Shown here piece by piece: positions 1-8,326 of a stretch of DNA of 64,000 bases. The translations under genes and the position numbers were made by a program. The number at the start of each line of letters is the position of its first letter. Positions within the stretch are counted from its first letter, which is position 1. The stretch is from Thermomicrobiales bacterium (GTDB lineage Bacteria > Chloroflexota > Chloroflexia > Thermomicrobiales > UBA6265). Under the pieces are notes generated by a model that searched no databases, was not told where the DNA came from, and saw only the letters and a program-made list of their open reading frames with translations. Location of the stretch: the NCBI GenBank assembly GCA_023957115.1, contig JAMLHN010000010.1, forward strand, positions 38,824-102,823, in the 5' to 3' direction.

Positions 1-834
1 GGGGATGCCCGGCGCGGCCAGGATCATGAAGGTGCCCTGGTCGTCCTGCTCGGACCAATAGGAGAGGAGATTGACGCCGATCGCCTCCCCGGAGAGGGTG
101 TAGAAGAGATCGAAGTCGGTGTCCGGCTTGACATCGTTGGCTTCCCAGCCAGCAGTGAAATGGTTCTCGTCTTCCTTGTCGACCACGATCTCGTGGCTCG
201 GGGAATAGACCGCGCGAACCGGTTCTTCTGAGGCCACCTGGACGCTCACGCTGACCGCTTCGATCGGTTCGGCGGAAAAGCGCTCGGTGTTGAGCGGGTA
301 GCGATAGTGGACCACGCCACCCTCGGAGGCGAGGACCTGCTGGTATCGAATCTGGACACTGGCGTCATCACCCGGTTCGATCGGATAGATGCTGGCCTGG
401 ATGACGTTCTGACCGATGTATTCGAGCAGGGCAGGATCCTTCATCGACTGGACGATTTCTTCGTAGATCTCGCGGGCTTCATCCGCTTCGAGAATCTGCG
501 CTTCGACCTCCTTGCCATCGACCGTCATGGTGAACTGATCGATCGTGGCGCCGTCCGGCACCGGGAAGAGATAGGTGCCTTCCGCGACCCAGTCGTTCGG
601 GTTGTGGAAGGTCTGATCGATCTCGGTGGTGGCCAGTTGATTGTCGATGGTGACGTCGACGTGATGGTTCTTGACCATCAGCTGATCGCCGATATAGACC
701 GGCGTGTCGCAGCCGGGGTCGCAATCTGGCGGCGTGACCACGATGACCCCATCGGCGCGAGCGCCGGTCACCGTAGCCACCACCGTAAGCAACATGAGCA
801 GGGCAGCCAACCCATGCACCATTCGTGCGCGCAT
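1..834 (-). CDS. Exported VIT-domain protein, C-terminal part outside window
   Basis: The frame stays open from the ATG at 834 to base 1, so at least 278 residues are encoded and the 3' end is missing. GGAGGAG at 843-849 sits 8 bases before this ATG and fixes the start. Residues 1-27 form a signal peptide (charged start, Leu/Val-rich core, cleavage probable after ARA). From about residue 35 to 150 the sequence reads like a VIT domain (EGTYLFPVPDGA, a YIGQNVIQASIYPI stretch). In known bacterial and animal proteins VIT precedes a VWA adhesion domain; if that holds here the VWA lies beyond the window edge. A secreted or membrane-attached surface protein is the inferred role; partner and ligand are unknown. 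Confidence 0.75.
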   Translation of the reverse strand, partial: MRARMVHGLAALLMLLTVVATVTGARADGVIVVTPPDCDPGCDTPVYIGDQLMVKNHHVDVTIDNQLATTEIDQTFHNPNDWVAEGTYLFPVPDGATIDQFTMTVDGKEVEAQILEADEAREIYEEIVQSMKDPALLEYIGQNVIQASIYPIEPGDDASVQIRYQQVLASEGGVVHYRYPLNTERFSAEPIEAVSVSVQVASEEPVRAVYSPSHEIVVDKEDENHFTAGWEANDVKPDTDFDLFYTLSGEAIGVNLLSYWSEQDDQGTFMILAAPGIP

Positions 835-963
835 ACGCTTATCTCCTCCATTAGCCTGGTCGCTTATCGACTCCGCTTATCCGCGCCCCGCCCGATCGAC
901 CAGTCTGCCCCGGCGGGTGCTTGTGGGTAGGAACGACGGGGGTTGGGGAAAGGTTCCAACGGA

Positions 964-977
964 GGAGTTAGGAGTTG
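964..977. repeat. Heptad repeat, GGAGTTA family
   Basis: Two 7-bp units, GGAGTTA and GGAGTTG, in tandem. Same family as the arrays at 42464, 52230 and 63828. Confidence 0.6.
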
Positions 978-1210
978 GGTATGGCGTAGTGCAGGACTGC
1001 TGAATCGCTCCGAGCGTTTCTCTCTACAAACGGGCATTGACCCACAGCCGGACATGGACATCCGACGCTACACCGATTTCGGCAGCAAACCTCTTAGTTC
1101 GATTCTGCGACGAAGTCGACGCCAATCTCACACATCTGGTTTGACGCGGATTGACGCGGATAAAGGCGCGAATCGACGCGATCACACACCAATCCTGACG
1201 CCCTCATTGA

Positions 1211-1280
1211 CACCGAATCACACCGAATCACACCGAATCACACCGAATCACACCGAATCACACCGAATTACACCGAATTA
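1211..1280. repeat. Tandem decamer array (CACCGAATCA)
   Basis: Seven head-to-tail 10-bp units: five identical CACCGAATCA followed by two CACCGAATTA. This is the only array in the window with a 10-bp rather than a 7-bp period. Ten bases is close to one helical turn, so all units face the same side of the DNA. Confidence 0.95.
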
Positions 1281-1335
1281 CACGGCACAATAATGCGTAC
1301 GCAGGAATCCTTGAGGGAAACAGCGCCCACTCCCG

Positions 1336-2739
1336 TCAAACAGCAGTTTCCCGCAAGGACCACCGAGCCGCTCTCGCGTTCCCATAAAAATCAACCAGCC
1401 CAAGAGATCTCAGCAGCTGCAGGTTGTTCTGGACCGTTCGTAGTGGGATCTCTCCAGGCACAAGCTCCACGAGTTGCCGCAATGGAACTGGGCCGGATTG
1501 AGCCAACGTGTTCAAGATGTCCTGCTGCAACTGCGATAGATTGGTCTCGATCCGGCTGGGTGCAACATATGCGGTCGGGCGAAACCGAACGGTAAAGCTG
1601 TGCCGAGTCGCAACGAATTCCGGCGCGGGAATGCCGGCCGATTGGTTGAGCTCGATCATCTTCAGCGTCCCGCTGCCCCACGATTCGATGATTCCCTGCC
1701 GATAGAACACGCTCGCGATTAGCGGATTCCAGCGTTTCGATTCGTGAGGCACCAGGAGGTCTTCGACCTCGAGTCCGAAGCGAAGCGGACCGGGACTGGT
1801 GATCTCAAGCCGATCGTCATAGATCGCAAGATCGATGCTTGCGCCTCGCACGGCGTAGTCACGATGGCAAATGGCATTGGCCATGGCTTCGCGGAGGGCT
1901 TCTGTCGGATACAACGGCTCGTCGATCCGCGCAATCTGATCGGGAACGATCCGGCCCGCAATCGGCAGATAGTCGATCCAGAATTGCTGAGCCCGCACAA
2001 AGAGTTCGAACGCGTTCCCAATGTACTGTCGGTTGTCCCGAAACTCGCTCTTCGTCGTCCCACGAAAGCGCGCAACCCGTAGCATGGATTGGGGATAATC
2101 CGGCAGCAGCCGGTTCTCTTTTGCGAAGAGCACCATGGCGGCATTCAACGGTATCCCATCCCGGATCAGTCCGAACCCAAGCAGAAGCTCTTCGATATCC
2201 CGTGTAATTGGATCGGTCAGACGCTGCCGTCGGATGGACTCTTGAACAGTGCTCAGGATCTGCTTGTGGTCCAGGTCTTCGATCGTGTAACCGATCGCGA
2301 GACGATCCTCCCAGCTATCGGCTCGGTGCGCCTCTTCGACAAACCGCTGCTGAAAGAGCGTGGTCGGCATACGGGACGTCGATTTACCAAGGCGCTGATA
2401 GGGAATGCCATCGAAGGTATGCGTCCGCTCGGACGCAGGAAGTCGAATGGCGATCACCGATTTACCGTTGTCCAGCGGCGTCGTGGAAATGCTCGGGTCT
2501 GCCATTGGCTCGATGCGACGAATAGCGTTCGCGACGCGCTCCATCGTCTGATCCCCTATGTCCTGCCCGCGCACCTCTCCAGTGTCGGTCACCCCGAACA
2601 GTAAGACTCCGGATGCGCCGGTGTTGAGCATCCCGCAAGCTGCTTGCATACCCGCGTTGAGCTCAGCCGTGGACGACTTGAACTCAAGCGTCTCGGATTC
2701 ACCCCGGGCCGCCAATTGAAGCAACTCTTCTCGATTCAT
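1336..2739 (-). CDS. AlbA_2 (Schlafen-type) DNA-binding regulator with ATPase-like C-terminus
   Basis: 467 residues from the ATG at 2739; a GTG at 2751 would add four residues and neither has a clear ribosome site. Residues about 1-125 match the AlbA_2 fold (ESETLEFKSS start, then GVLLFGVTDTGEVRGQ). The middle carries a HATPase_c_4-like segment (EALREAMANAICHRDYAVRG, then DRLEITSPGPL and GSGTLKMIEL). The last 60 residues look like a winged helix (QQDILNTLAQSGPVPLRQL). Such proteins are annotated as transcriptional regulators or RecG-like proteins; the target is unknown. The upstream ParD-like gene ends 34 bases before this start on the same strand, so co-transcription is possible. Confidence 0.8.
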   Translation of the reverse strand: MNREELLQLAARGESETLEFKSSTAELNAGMQAACGMLNTGASGVLLFGVTDTGEVRGQDIGDQTMERVANAIRRIEPMADPSISTTPLDNGKSVIAIRLPASERTHTFDGIPYQRLGKSTSRMPTTLFQQRFVEEAHRADSWEDRLAIGYTIEDLDHKQILSTVQESIRRQRLTDPITRDIEELLLGFGLIRDGIPLNAAMVLFAKENRLLPDYPQSMLRVARFRGTTKSEFRDNRQYIGNAFELFVRAQQFWIDYLPIAGRIVPDQIARIDEPLYPTEALREAMANAICHRDYAVRGASIDLAIYDDRLEITSPGPLRFGLEVEDLLVPHESKRWNPLIASVFYRQGIIESWGSGTLKMIELNQSAGIPAPEFVATRHSFTVRFRPTAYVAPSRIETNLSQLQQDILNTLAQSGPVPLRQLVELVPGEIPLRTVQNNLQLLRSLGLVDFYGNARAARWSLRETAV

Positions 2740-2773
2740 AAAAGGACCCACTCGATCGGTTCACCATGTCGCG

Positions 2774-3061
2774 TCACGAATCGCTTTCAGCAACGGACCG
2801 TTGCTTATGCAACGCCGTGAGGTAGGCACGCATCTCGTCAGAGCTGATCGCCTGCGACGGGTCGGCTCGCAACTCGTCGTAGGCAGCGGCAACCTCGGTC
2901 CGGAGCCAGGTCTCGATCGCTTCCTCGCGAGCGAAGAGCGCCCGCAGACCGTCACGCACGACCTCGCTCTCGCTTGCGTACACGCCCGAAGCGACGCGCT
3001 CCTTGAGCGCCTCGGCCATGTTGTTGGGGAGGGTGATGCTGAGTTGTTTGGTCGTGCGCAT
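2774..3061 (-). CDS. ParD/CopG-type antitoxin, no partner toxin nearby
   Basis: 95 residues. The N-terminus (TKQLSITLPNNMAEALKERV) is the beta strand and first helix of a ribbon-helix-helix DNA-binding fold, followed by SESEVVRDGLRALF typical of the ParD group. GTGAGG lies upstream of the ATG at 3061. ParD normally binds its own operator and blocks a ParE toxin encoded directly downstream. Here the downstream gene is an AlbA_2 regulator and no ParE-like frame fits in the 34-base gap or in other frames, so the toxin is lost or elsewhere. Confidence is high for the fold and moderate for the antitoxin role. Confidence 0.75.
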   Translation of the reverse strand: MRTTKQLSITLPNNMAEALKERVASGVYASESEVVRDGLRALFAREEAIETWLRTEVAAAYDELRADPSQAISSDEMRAYLTALHKQRSVAESDS

Positions 3062-3172
3062 GATCGAGCCTCACTTTCGATATGACTCAATCCTACTCCG
3101 TGTCGCTCTCCCCTGCCATGGCAGAGACCTCGAGCGCGTGTCCCGCCCGGACGCGCCAATTCGGACGTTCGG

Positions 3173-3508
3173 TCAGGATTCTGGGTCGTAGAAGAGTTCC
3201 CGGACCTCTTGCGCGCAGCGGCAGGCGGCGGCGAGTTTGGCGGCCCAGTCGAGAGCTTCTTCGCGGGTGGGAACTTCGATGATGGAGAATCCGCCGAGGA
3301 CGGCCTTGGTTTCCGGATAGGGACCGTCGGTGACGGTTCCGTCAGTGGCGACGATGCTTGCCTGTTGCGTGTACAGACCGGCGCCGAAGATCCAGACGCC
3401 GGCATCCTTTGCTTCCCGGACGACCTTGTGGGATGCCTCACTGACCGCGGGGAGGTCCTCCTCAGGGATGATCATCGTGCCGTCGTCGAATGAGATCAAG
3501 AATCGCAT
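3173..3508 (-). CDS. YCII-domain (DGPF) protein
   Basis: 111 residues from the ATG at 3508 (MRFLISFDDG), with AAAGGA upstream. The sequence carries the YCII/DGPF hallmark region VTDGPYPETKAVLGGFSIIEV and the helix EEALDWAAKLAAACR, which matches the dimeric alpha-beta barrel fold. Length is normal for the family. Members sit next to ECF sigma factors in many actinobacteria and Chloroflexota, but no sigma gene adjoins this copy. No enzymatic role is established for this subgroup. Confidence 0.8.
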   Translation of the reverse strand: MRFLISFDDGTMIIPEEDLPAVSEASHKVVREAKDAGVWIFGAGLYTQQASIVATDGTVTDGPYPETKAVLGGFSIIEVPTREEALDWAAKLAAACRCAQEVRELFYDPES

Positions 3509-3597
3509 CACTTGGGAAGTCCTTTCGGTCTCGTGAATCGTTGCCTGACCATGTCTCTCTGTCGGGTTGGAACACCTCGATGCGGTTGCTCCCAACA

Positions 3598-3630
3598 AGA
3601 GATCCTTCGCTGCGGCTCAGGATGACAGGG
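3598..3630. repeat. Dispersed palindromic element, AGATCCTTCG type
   Basis: The 33 bases contain GAGATCCTTCGCTGCGGCTC followed by AGGATGACA. The same wording, with small changes, recurs as an inverted pair at 63127-63252. It lies between the YCII gene and the UvrA-like gene. Confidence 0.7.
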
Positions 3631-3638
3631 GTGTGGCA

Positions 3639-6026
3639 TTAGTTCCGCACGTACGCTGCCAAATGCGTACCGGTAAGCGTCGATTTGGCGGCGACCAAAT
3701 CGACAGGGGGTCCTTCGAAGACGATGCGGCCGCCATCGTGTCCGGCGCCGGGGCCGAGATCGACGATCCAGTCGGCGTGGGCCATGACGGCCTGGTGGTG
3801 CTCGATGACGATGACCGATTTCCCGGCATCCACCAACTTGTCGAGCAGGGCGAGCAGGTTTTCGACATCGGCCAAGTGGAGTCCGCTGGTCGGCTCGTCG
3901 AGAATATAAACCTCACCCGATTCAGCCATCGCGATCGCCAGCTTGAGCCGTTGCCGTTCGCCGCCAGAGAGGGTCGTAAGCGGCTGCCCGAGCCGGATAT
4001 ATCCCAGGCCAACATCGTTCAGCCGCTCGAGAATTTTCATCGCCGCCGGAAGCTTTGCCTCACCGGTACTGAAAAACGACAGCGCCTCCGAAACCGGCAG
4101 GTCGAGCACCTCGGCGATATTCAATCCGCCGAGCCGGTAGTCGAGCACCGATGCCTGGAAGCGCTTCCCGCCACATTCCTCGCAGATTGTGATGACGCCC
4201 TGCATCATGGCCAGATCGGTGTAGATCACGCCAGCGCCGTTGCAGGCCGGGCAGGCGCCTTCGGAATTGGCGCTGAAGAGGGCGGGTTTCACGCCATTCG
4301 CCTTGGCGAAGGCTTTGCGAATCGGTTCGAGCAAACCGGTATAGGTGGCTGGATTGCTGCGCCGCGATCCCTTGATCGGAGTTTGGTCGATGGCGACCAC
4401 ACCGTCGCGTTTGGCGACCGAACCATGGATGAGCGAGCTTTTGCCCGACCCGGCCACACCGGTCACCACCACCAGCACGCCAGTGGGAATATCGACATCG
4501 ACATTTTGCAGGTTGTGCGTGTTGGCGCCACGCACCTCGAGCGCCCCGGAGGACGCTCGCACGGACGGTTTGAGCGAGGCGCGGTCGTCCAAGTGCCGTC
4601 CGGTGAGGGTGTCGCTGGTCCGAAGCTGGTCGACGGTGCCTTCGAAGACGACCTCGCCACCGGCCGTGCCGGCGCCCGGCCCAAGATCGACGACGTGATC
4701 GGCAATGGCCATCACTTCCGGTTTGTGTTCGACGACCAGGATGGTGTTGCCCTTATCCCGCAGGGAGAGCAGGAGCTCGTTCATCCGCTGGATGTCATGC
4801 GGATGGAGTCCGACGGTCGGTTCGTCGAAGACATAGGTGACATCGGTCAGCGGGGAACCGAGGTGGCGGATCATCTTGGTGCGCTGCGCCTCGCCACCGG
4901 AGAGGGTGCCCGCCGGGCGTTCCAGACTCAGGTAGCCAAGCCCGATCTCGACGAACGAATCGAGCGTATGCTGCAACGCTGCGAGCAGTGGAGCAACGGT
5001 CGGTTCGTCCAATCCACGAATCCACTCGGCCAGATCGCTGATCTGCATGGCGCAGGCATCGGCGATGTCGATCCCTTTGATTTTCGATGACCGCGCCAGC
5101 TCGTTGAGCCGGGTGCCATTGCAATCGGGGCAGGTGGAGAAGGTGATCGCCCGCTCGACGAAGGCACGGATATGCGGCTGCATCGCCTCCTTGTCTTTCG
5201 ACAGCATGGATTTCTGGATACGGGGAATCAGCCCCTCGTAGGTGACATTGATGCCGTCGACCTTGATCTTGGTCGGTTCCTTATAAAGGAGCGCGTTCAG
5301 CTCTTTGTTCGTGAAGTCGCGGATCGGTTTGTTGGGATCGAAAAAACCGCAGCCGCTGAAGATACGGCCGTACCAGCCATCCATGCTGTATCCCGGAATG
5401 GTGAGCGCGCCCTCGTTGAGCGATTTGGAATCGTCGTAGAGCTGGGTGAGATCGAAATCGCTGATCGAGCCGGTCCCCTCACAACGCGGACACATGCCGC
5501 CCTGGGCGGAAAAGGTTTCGACCTTTGCCTCTCTGGGACGATTCCCCTTTTCGACCACCATCGTGCCGCTCGCTTTGACGGTGGCCATATTGAACGAGAA
5601 GGCATTGGACGAGCCGATATGTGGTTGTCCGAGGCGGCTGAAGAGGATGCGCAGCATCGCGTTGGTGTCGGTCGCGGTGCCGACGGTCGAGCGGATATTG
5701 GCGCCCATGCGTTCCTGGTCGACGATGATGGCGGTGGTCAATCCCTCCAGCAGATCGACGTCGGGCCGGTTGAGCGTGGGCATGAACCCTTGCACGAAGG
5801 CGGAATAGGTTTCGTTGATCAGCCGTTGGGATTCAGCCGCGATCGTTCCGAAGACCAGAGAGCTCTTGCCCGATCCCGAAACCCCGGTGAAGACCGTCAA
5901 TCGCCGTTTTGGCAGCTCGACACTGACATGCTTGAGGTTGTTTTCACGCGCGCCCTGCACGCGGATGGTGTCATGGCTGTCGGCGGCATGCATCGTGGGA
6001 ATACTGGTCTCCAACGTTACGGGCAT
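3639..6026 (-). CDS. Short UvrA-class ABC ATPase (UvrA2/DrrC type)
   Basis: 795 residues from the ATG at 6026; AGGAGG at 6037-6042 supports it over an upstream in-frame start at 6131. Both ATPase modules are complete: Walker A GVSGSGKSS and GVAGSGKSS, signatures LSGGEAQR and LSGGERQR, and Walker B FDEPTVGLH and LDEPTSGLH. Zinc-type CxxC pairs occur (CPRC, CPDC, CPAC, CEEC). True UvrA has about 940 residues; the shortfall fits loss of the UvrB-binding insert after the first Walker A, as in UvrA2 and drug-resistance DrrC proteins. It may bind damaged or drug-modified DNA without handing over to UvrB. It appears monocistronic and no LexA box was found upstream. Confidence 0.9.
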   Translation of the reverse strand: MPVTLETSIPTMHAADSHDTIRVQGARENNLKHVSVELPKRRLTVFTGVSGSGKSSLVFGTIAAESQRLINETYSAFVQGFMPTLNRPDVDLLEGLTTAIIVDQERMGANIRSTVGTATDTNAMLRILFSRLGQPHIGSSNAFSFNMATVKASGTMVVEKGNRPREAKVETFSAQGGMCPRCEGTGSISDFDLTQLYDDSKSLNEGALTIPGYSMDGWYGRIFSGCGFFDPNKPIRDFTNKELNALLYKEPTKIKVDGINVTYEGLIPRIQKSMLSKDKEAMQPHIRAFVERAITFSTCPDCNGTRLNELARSSKIKGIDIADACAMQISDLAEWIRGLDEPTVAPLLAALQHTLDSFVEIGLGYLSLERPAGTLSGGEAQRTKMIRHLGSPLTDVTYVFDEPTVGLHPHDIQRMNELLLSLRDKGNTILVVEHKPEVMAIADHVVDLGPGAGTAGGEVVFEGTVDQLRTSDTLTGRHLDDRASLKPSVRASSGALEVRGANTHNLQNVDVDIPTGVLVVVTGVAGSGKSSLIHGSVAKRDGVVAIDQTPIKGSRRSNPATYTGLLEPIRKAFAKANGVKPALFSANSEGACPACNGAGVIYTDLAMMQGVITICEECGGKRFQASVLDYRLGGLNIAEVLDLPVSEALSFFSTGEAKLPAAMKILERLNDVGLGYIRLGQPLTTLSGGERQRLKLAIAMAESGEVYILDEPTSGLHLADVENLLALLDKLVDAGKSVIVIEHHQAVMAHADWIVDLGPGAGHDGGRIVFEGPPVDLVAAKSTLTGTHLAAYVRN

Positions 6027-6165
6027 CTGTTTCGAGCCTCCTTCTGGCAGCGCAGCCACAATCAAGAACTGCGCCACACCCGATCGCGGTCGGATCGGGC
6101 ATTGTTCTCGTGCAATCGTTCGTCGGGGCAAATCTCAGTCTATCGGCTCGTCGAACGAGCCGTGC

Positions 6166-6645
6166 TCAATCGACGAGCCACGTACCCTCGCGCATCAACG
6201 CTCGCCCGGAGAGCTCGTTCTCTTCGCGCCATGCCTGGATGCGCCGAGGTGTAACGCGGAACCAGCAGTATCGTGAGCCGAGGGTCCGTGGATCGAATCC
6301 GGTGCGGGCCGCGAACTGGTCGCCTCTCGCCGCTGACAATGCATCGATTGGCAGGATCTCCACCGTTCCATCGATCATCGTCACGTCGCGCGTGTCGCCC
6401 AACCCGATGCGTACGCTCCGGCTCGCGCTCAGATTGCGCCCGGTTGGGCTTTGCGCGAGCGTTGCCAACAACAACGCCTCACCATCCCAGTCGAAAGAGA
6501 GCGGGACAAGAAACGGCTCCCCTTCGATGGATGCGGTCGCAACCCAACAATCGACATCGTGCTCCAGGCGATGCATTGTGTCGCGCCGGCGCTGTTCAGG
6601 TGTTCGGGAGGCGTAGGGAGCCGTTCCAGTTTCATCGACGGTCAT
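6166..6645 (-). CDS. PNPOx-like flavin/F420-binding protein
   Basis: 159 residues from the ATG at 6645, with AAGGAT upstream. The run CWVATASIEGEPFLVPLSF is the first strand pair of the split-barrel PNPOx fold, and GRNLSASRSVRIGLGDTRDV is the dimer/flavin region. The C-terminus (FRVTPRRIQAWREENELSGR) is typical of the small PPOX class. These proteins bind FMN or F420 and reduce or shield small substrates; the substrate cannot be read from the sequence. It is followed on the same strand by the UvrA-like gene after 139 bases. Confidence 0.75.
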   Translation of the reverse strand: MTVDETGTAPYASRTPEQRRRDTMHRLEHDVDCWVATASIEGEPFLVPLSFDWDGEALLLATLAQSPTGRNLSASRSVRIGLGDTRDVTMIDGTVEILPIDALSAARGDQFAARTGFDPRTLGSRYCWFRVTPRRIQAWREENELSGRALMREGTWLVD

Positions 6646-6872
6646 TTGCGATCCTTGCCTCCACACGTCTGACAGACACTTCGCCGGCATGCACGTGCGC
6701 CGGGCTTCATCTCAATGACGAACCCAGAAGGCAAGATGTGACATGCATTCTCCTTGGTTCAAGGCAGGGACTGAGGACGAGCGCGCAGACATGCTCTCGA
6801 CTACGGATGGAATTGGGGCGCTCATGCTACGCTTCTAGCGCATCCACAAAGATCGGTCAGACAGCACAGACC

Positions 6873-7424
6873 ATGGTAACAACTCGAATCACAACTGCAA
6901 CCGAATTGCTCGCGATGGGCACCGATGCGCCGTATGAGCTGATCCAGGGGGAACTCGTCCGCGTGTCGCCGTCCGCCTATACCTCGAATCTTGTGTTGAA
7001 CTACGTGAACTGGCACCTCTTCGGGTTCGTGCATGCGGGACGGTTAGGACACGTGAGCGTTGCAGAGGCAGGTTTTCTTGTCGAAACCGATCCTGATACG
7101 GTGATAGCTCCAGACATCGCGTTTGTTTCGCGAAAGCGCTTACTTAACCCCCTCCCCAGTCGAGGTTATCTCCCGGTTTGCCCCGATCTTGTCGTTGAGG
7201 TCATATCCCCTACTGACGAACGAGGAGACATCGATCGGAAAAAAGCCCTCTACGATCGAATCCAGGTTCCCCTGGTCTGGTGGATCGATCCACAACGCGA
7301 AACCGCGACCATTCACATTCCGGGCCGGTCCGTGCAACGCCTCGATCGCACGGGCGTTCTCGACGGTGGCAACATCCTTCCGGGATTCACCTTGGCGCTC
7401 TCCGACGTTTTCAACGAACTCTAA
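6873..7424 (+). CDS. Uma2-family protein (PD-(D/E)XK nuclease fold)
   Basis: 183 residues from the ATG at 6873. The Uma2/DUF820 core is present: YELIQGELVRVSPS at the start, then VIAPDIAFVS, then PDLVVEVISPTDERGDIDRK with the D...ExIS active-site pattern, and LVWWIDPQRETATIH. Length is normal. Uma2 proteins are very common in Chloroflexota and cyanobacteria; no physiological role is firmly established. It is transcribed toward the response regulator gene and ends 24 bases from its 3' end. Confidence 0.85.
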   Translation: MVTTRITTATELLAMGTDAPYELIQGELVRVSPSAYTSNLVLNYVNWHLFGFVHAGRLGHVSVAEAGFLVETDPDTVIAPDIAFVSRKRLLNPLPSRGYLPVCPDLVVEVISPTDERGDIDRKKALYDRIQVPLVWWIDPQRETATIHIPGRSVQRLDRTGVLDGGNILPGFTLALSDVFNEL

Positions 7425-7447
7425 TCAGCGTTCTCCTGCGGCTCGAA

Positions 7448-8092
7448 TCACGCCAATCCCGCGTCGCGGGCGCGAATGATGGCTTCCGAGCGGTCGGCGA
7501 CCTGGAGCTTGGAGAAGATATTGCTGACGTGGTTGGCGATGGTTTTTGGAGAGAGAAAGAGGTCGCGGGCGATGGTCTGATTGTTCTTGCCCTGGGCGAT
7601 GAGGGTGAGGATTTCGCGCTCGCGGTCGGTGAGGTTGGGGAAGAGGGGAACGGGTGCGGGTCTATTGAAATAGGTGAGGACACGCGAGGCGATGGTGGGG
7701 CTGAAGATGGCTTCGCCCGCGGCCACCGAGCGGATGGCGCGCAGCAGATCGTCTTCGGCGGTGCCTTTGAGGACATAGCCGCGGGCGCCGGCGCGAAGCG
7801 CGGCGAAAACCGAATCGTCGTCTTCGAACATGGTGACGATGAGCACGCGGATAGCGGGGCTGTCGGCCACGATTGTCCGCGTTGCCTGGATACCGGACCC
7901 GTCGGGGAGTTGCAGGTCCATCAACACGACGTCAGGTTGCAACGAGAGCGCCAGATCGACCGCCGCGTGCATACCGTCTGCCGCATCCGCCAGTTCCATA
8001 TCCGGTTGCACGCCGATCAGGGCGCTCACCCCTTTGCGAAAGAGGGGATGGTCGTCGACGATCAGGATGCGGAGGGGGTCACGGTCGGTCAT
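7448..8092 (-). CDS. NarL/FixJ-type response regulator
   Basis: 214 residues. The receiver domain spans about 7-125 with the acidic pair in LIVDDHPLFRKG and the phosphoacceptor Asp in VVLMDLQLPDG near residue 59. The LuxR-type DNA-binding domain (LTDREREILTLIAQGKNNQT, then SPKTIANHVSNIFSKL) occupies about 148-210. It lies downstream of the histidine kinase gene on the same strand, 234 bases away. The gap contains 16 copies of a 7-bp repeat that ends only 11 bases before the start codon, so the ribosome site normally expected there is replaced by repeat sequence. Confidence 0.95.
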   Translation of the reverse strand: MTDRDPLRILIVDDHPLFRKGVSALIGVQPDMELADAADGMHAAVDLALSLQPDVVLMDLQLPDGSGIQATRTIVADSPAIRVLIVTMFEDDDSVFAALRAGARGYVLKGTAEDDLLRAIRSVAAGEAIFSPTIASRVLTYFNRPAPVPLFPNLTDREREILTLIAQGKNNQTIARDLFLSPKTIANHVSNIFSKLQVADRSEAIIRARDAGLA

Positions 8093-8103
8093 GAAGCTTC
8101 ACC

Positions 8104-8216
8104 GAGGCAAGAGGCAAGAGGCAAGAGGCAAGAGGCAAGAGGCAAGAGGCAAGAGGCAAGAGGCAAGAGGCAAGAGGCAAGAGGCAAGAGGCAAGAGGCA
8201 AGAGGCAAGAGGCAAG
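8104..8216. repeat. Long perfect heptad array (GAGGCAA), about 16 copies
   Basis: An uninterrupted run of the 7-bp unit GAGGCAA. It fills most of the gap between the kinase stop (8327) and the regulator start (8092). Seven is not a multiple of three, but the array is untranslated; copy changes would alter leader length and structure. Confidence 0.97.
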
Positions 8217-8326
8217 AAAGCGTACAGCCCTTTCCGGAGGGGTGATTGGCGAGGCGTCGGGCACACGAGGGCAGACACGCCCGCGGCTACGGGTGGACGG
8301 GAGGGAATGGGGGAGGGTGAGACTAT

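Larger units (their letters stand above)
835..1335. other. Gene-free stretch with two repeat types
   Basis: No convincing coding region is seen. It holds the ribosome site of the VIT-domain gene, a short heptad repeat at 964-977 and a decamer array at 1211-1280. A duplicated decamer (TTGACGCGGA) lies at 1141-1160. Confidence 0.6.

Noticed and set aside
2740..2773. A ParE toxin gene next to the ParD-like gene
   Set aside because: No frame downstream encodes a RelE/ParE-like sequence; the next gene is an AlbA_2 regulator.
3567..6254. Long plus-strand frames (over 350 codons) opposite the UvrA-like gene
   Set aside because: They mirror the codon structure of the minus-strand gene, lack domains and ribosome sites, and the minus strand has complete ATPase motifs.
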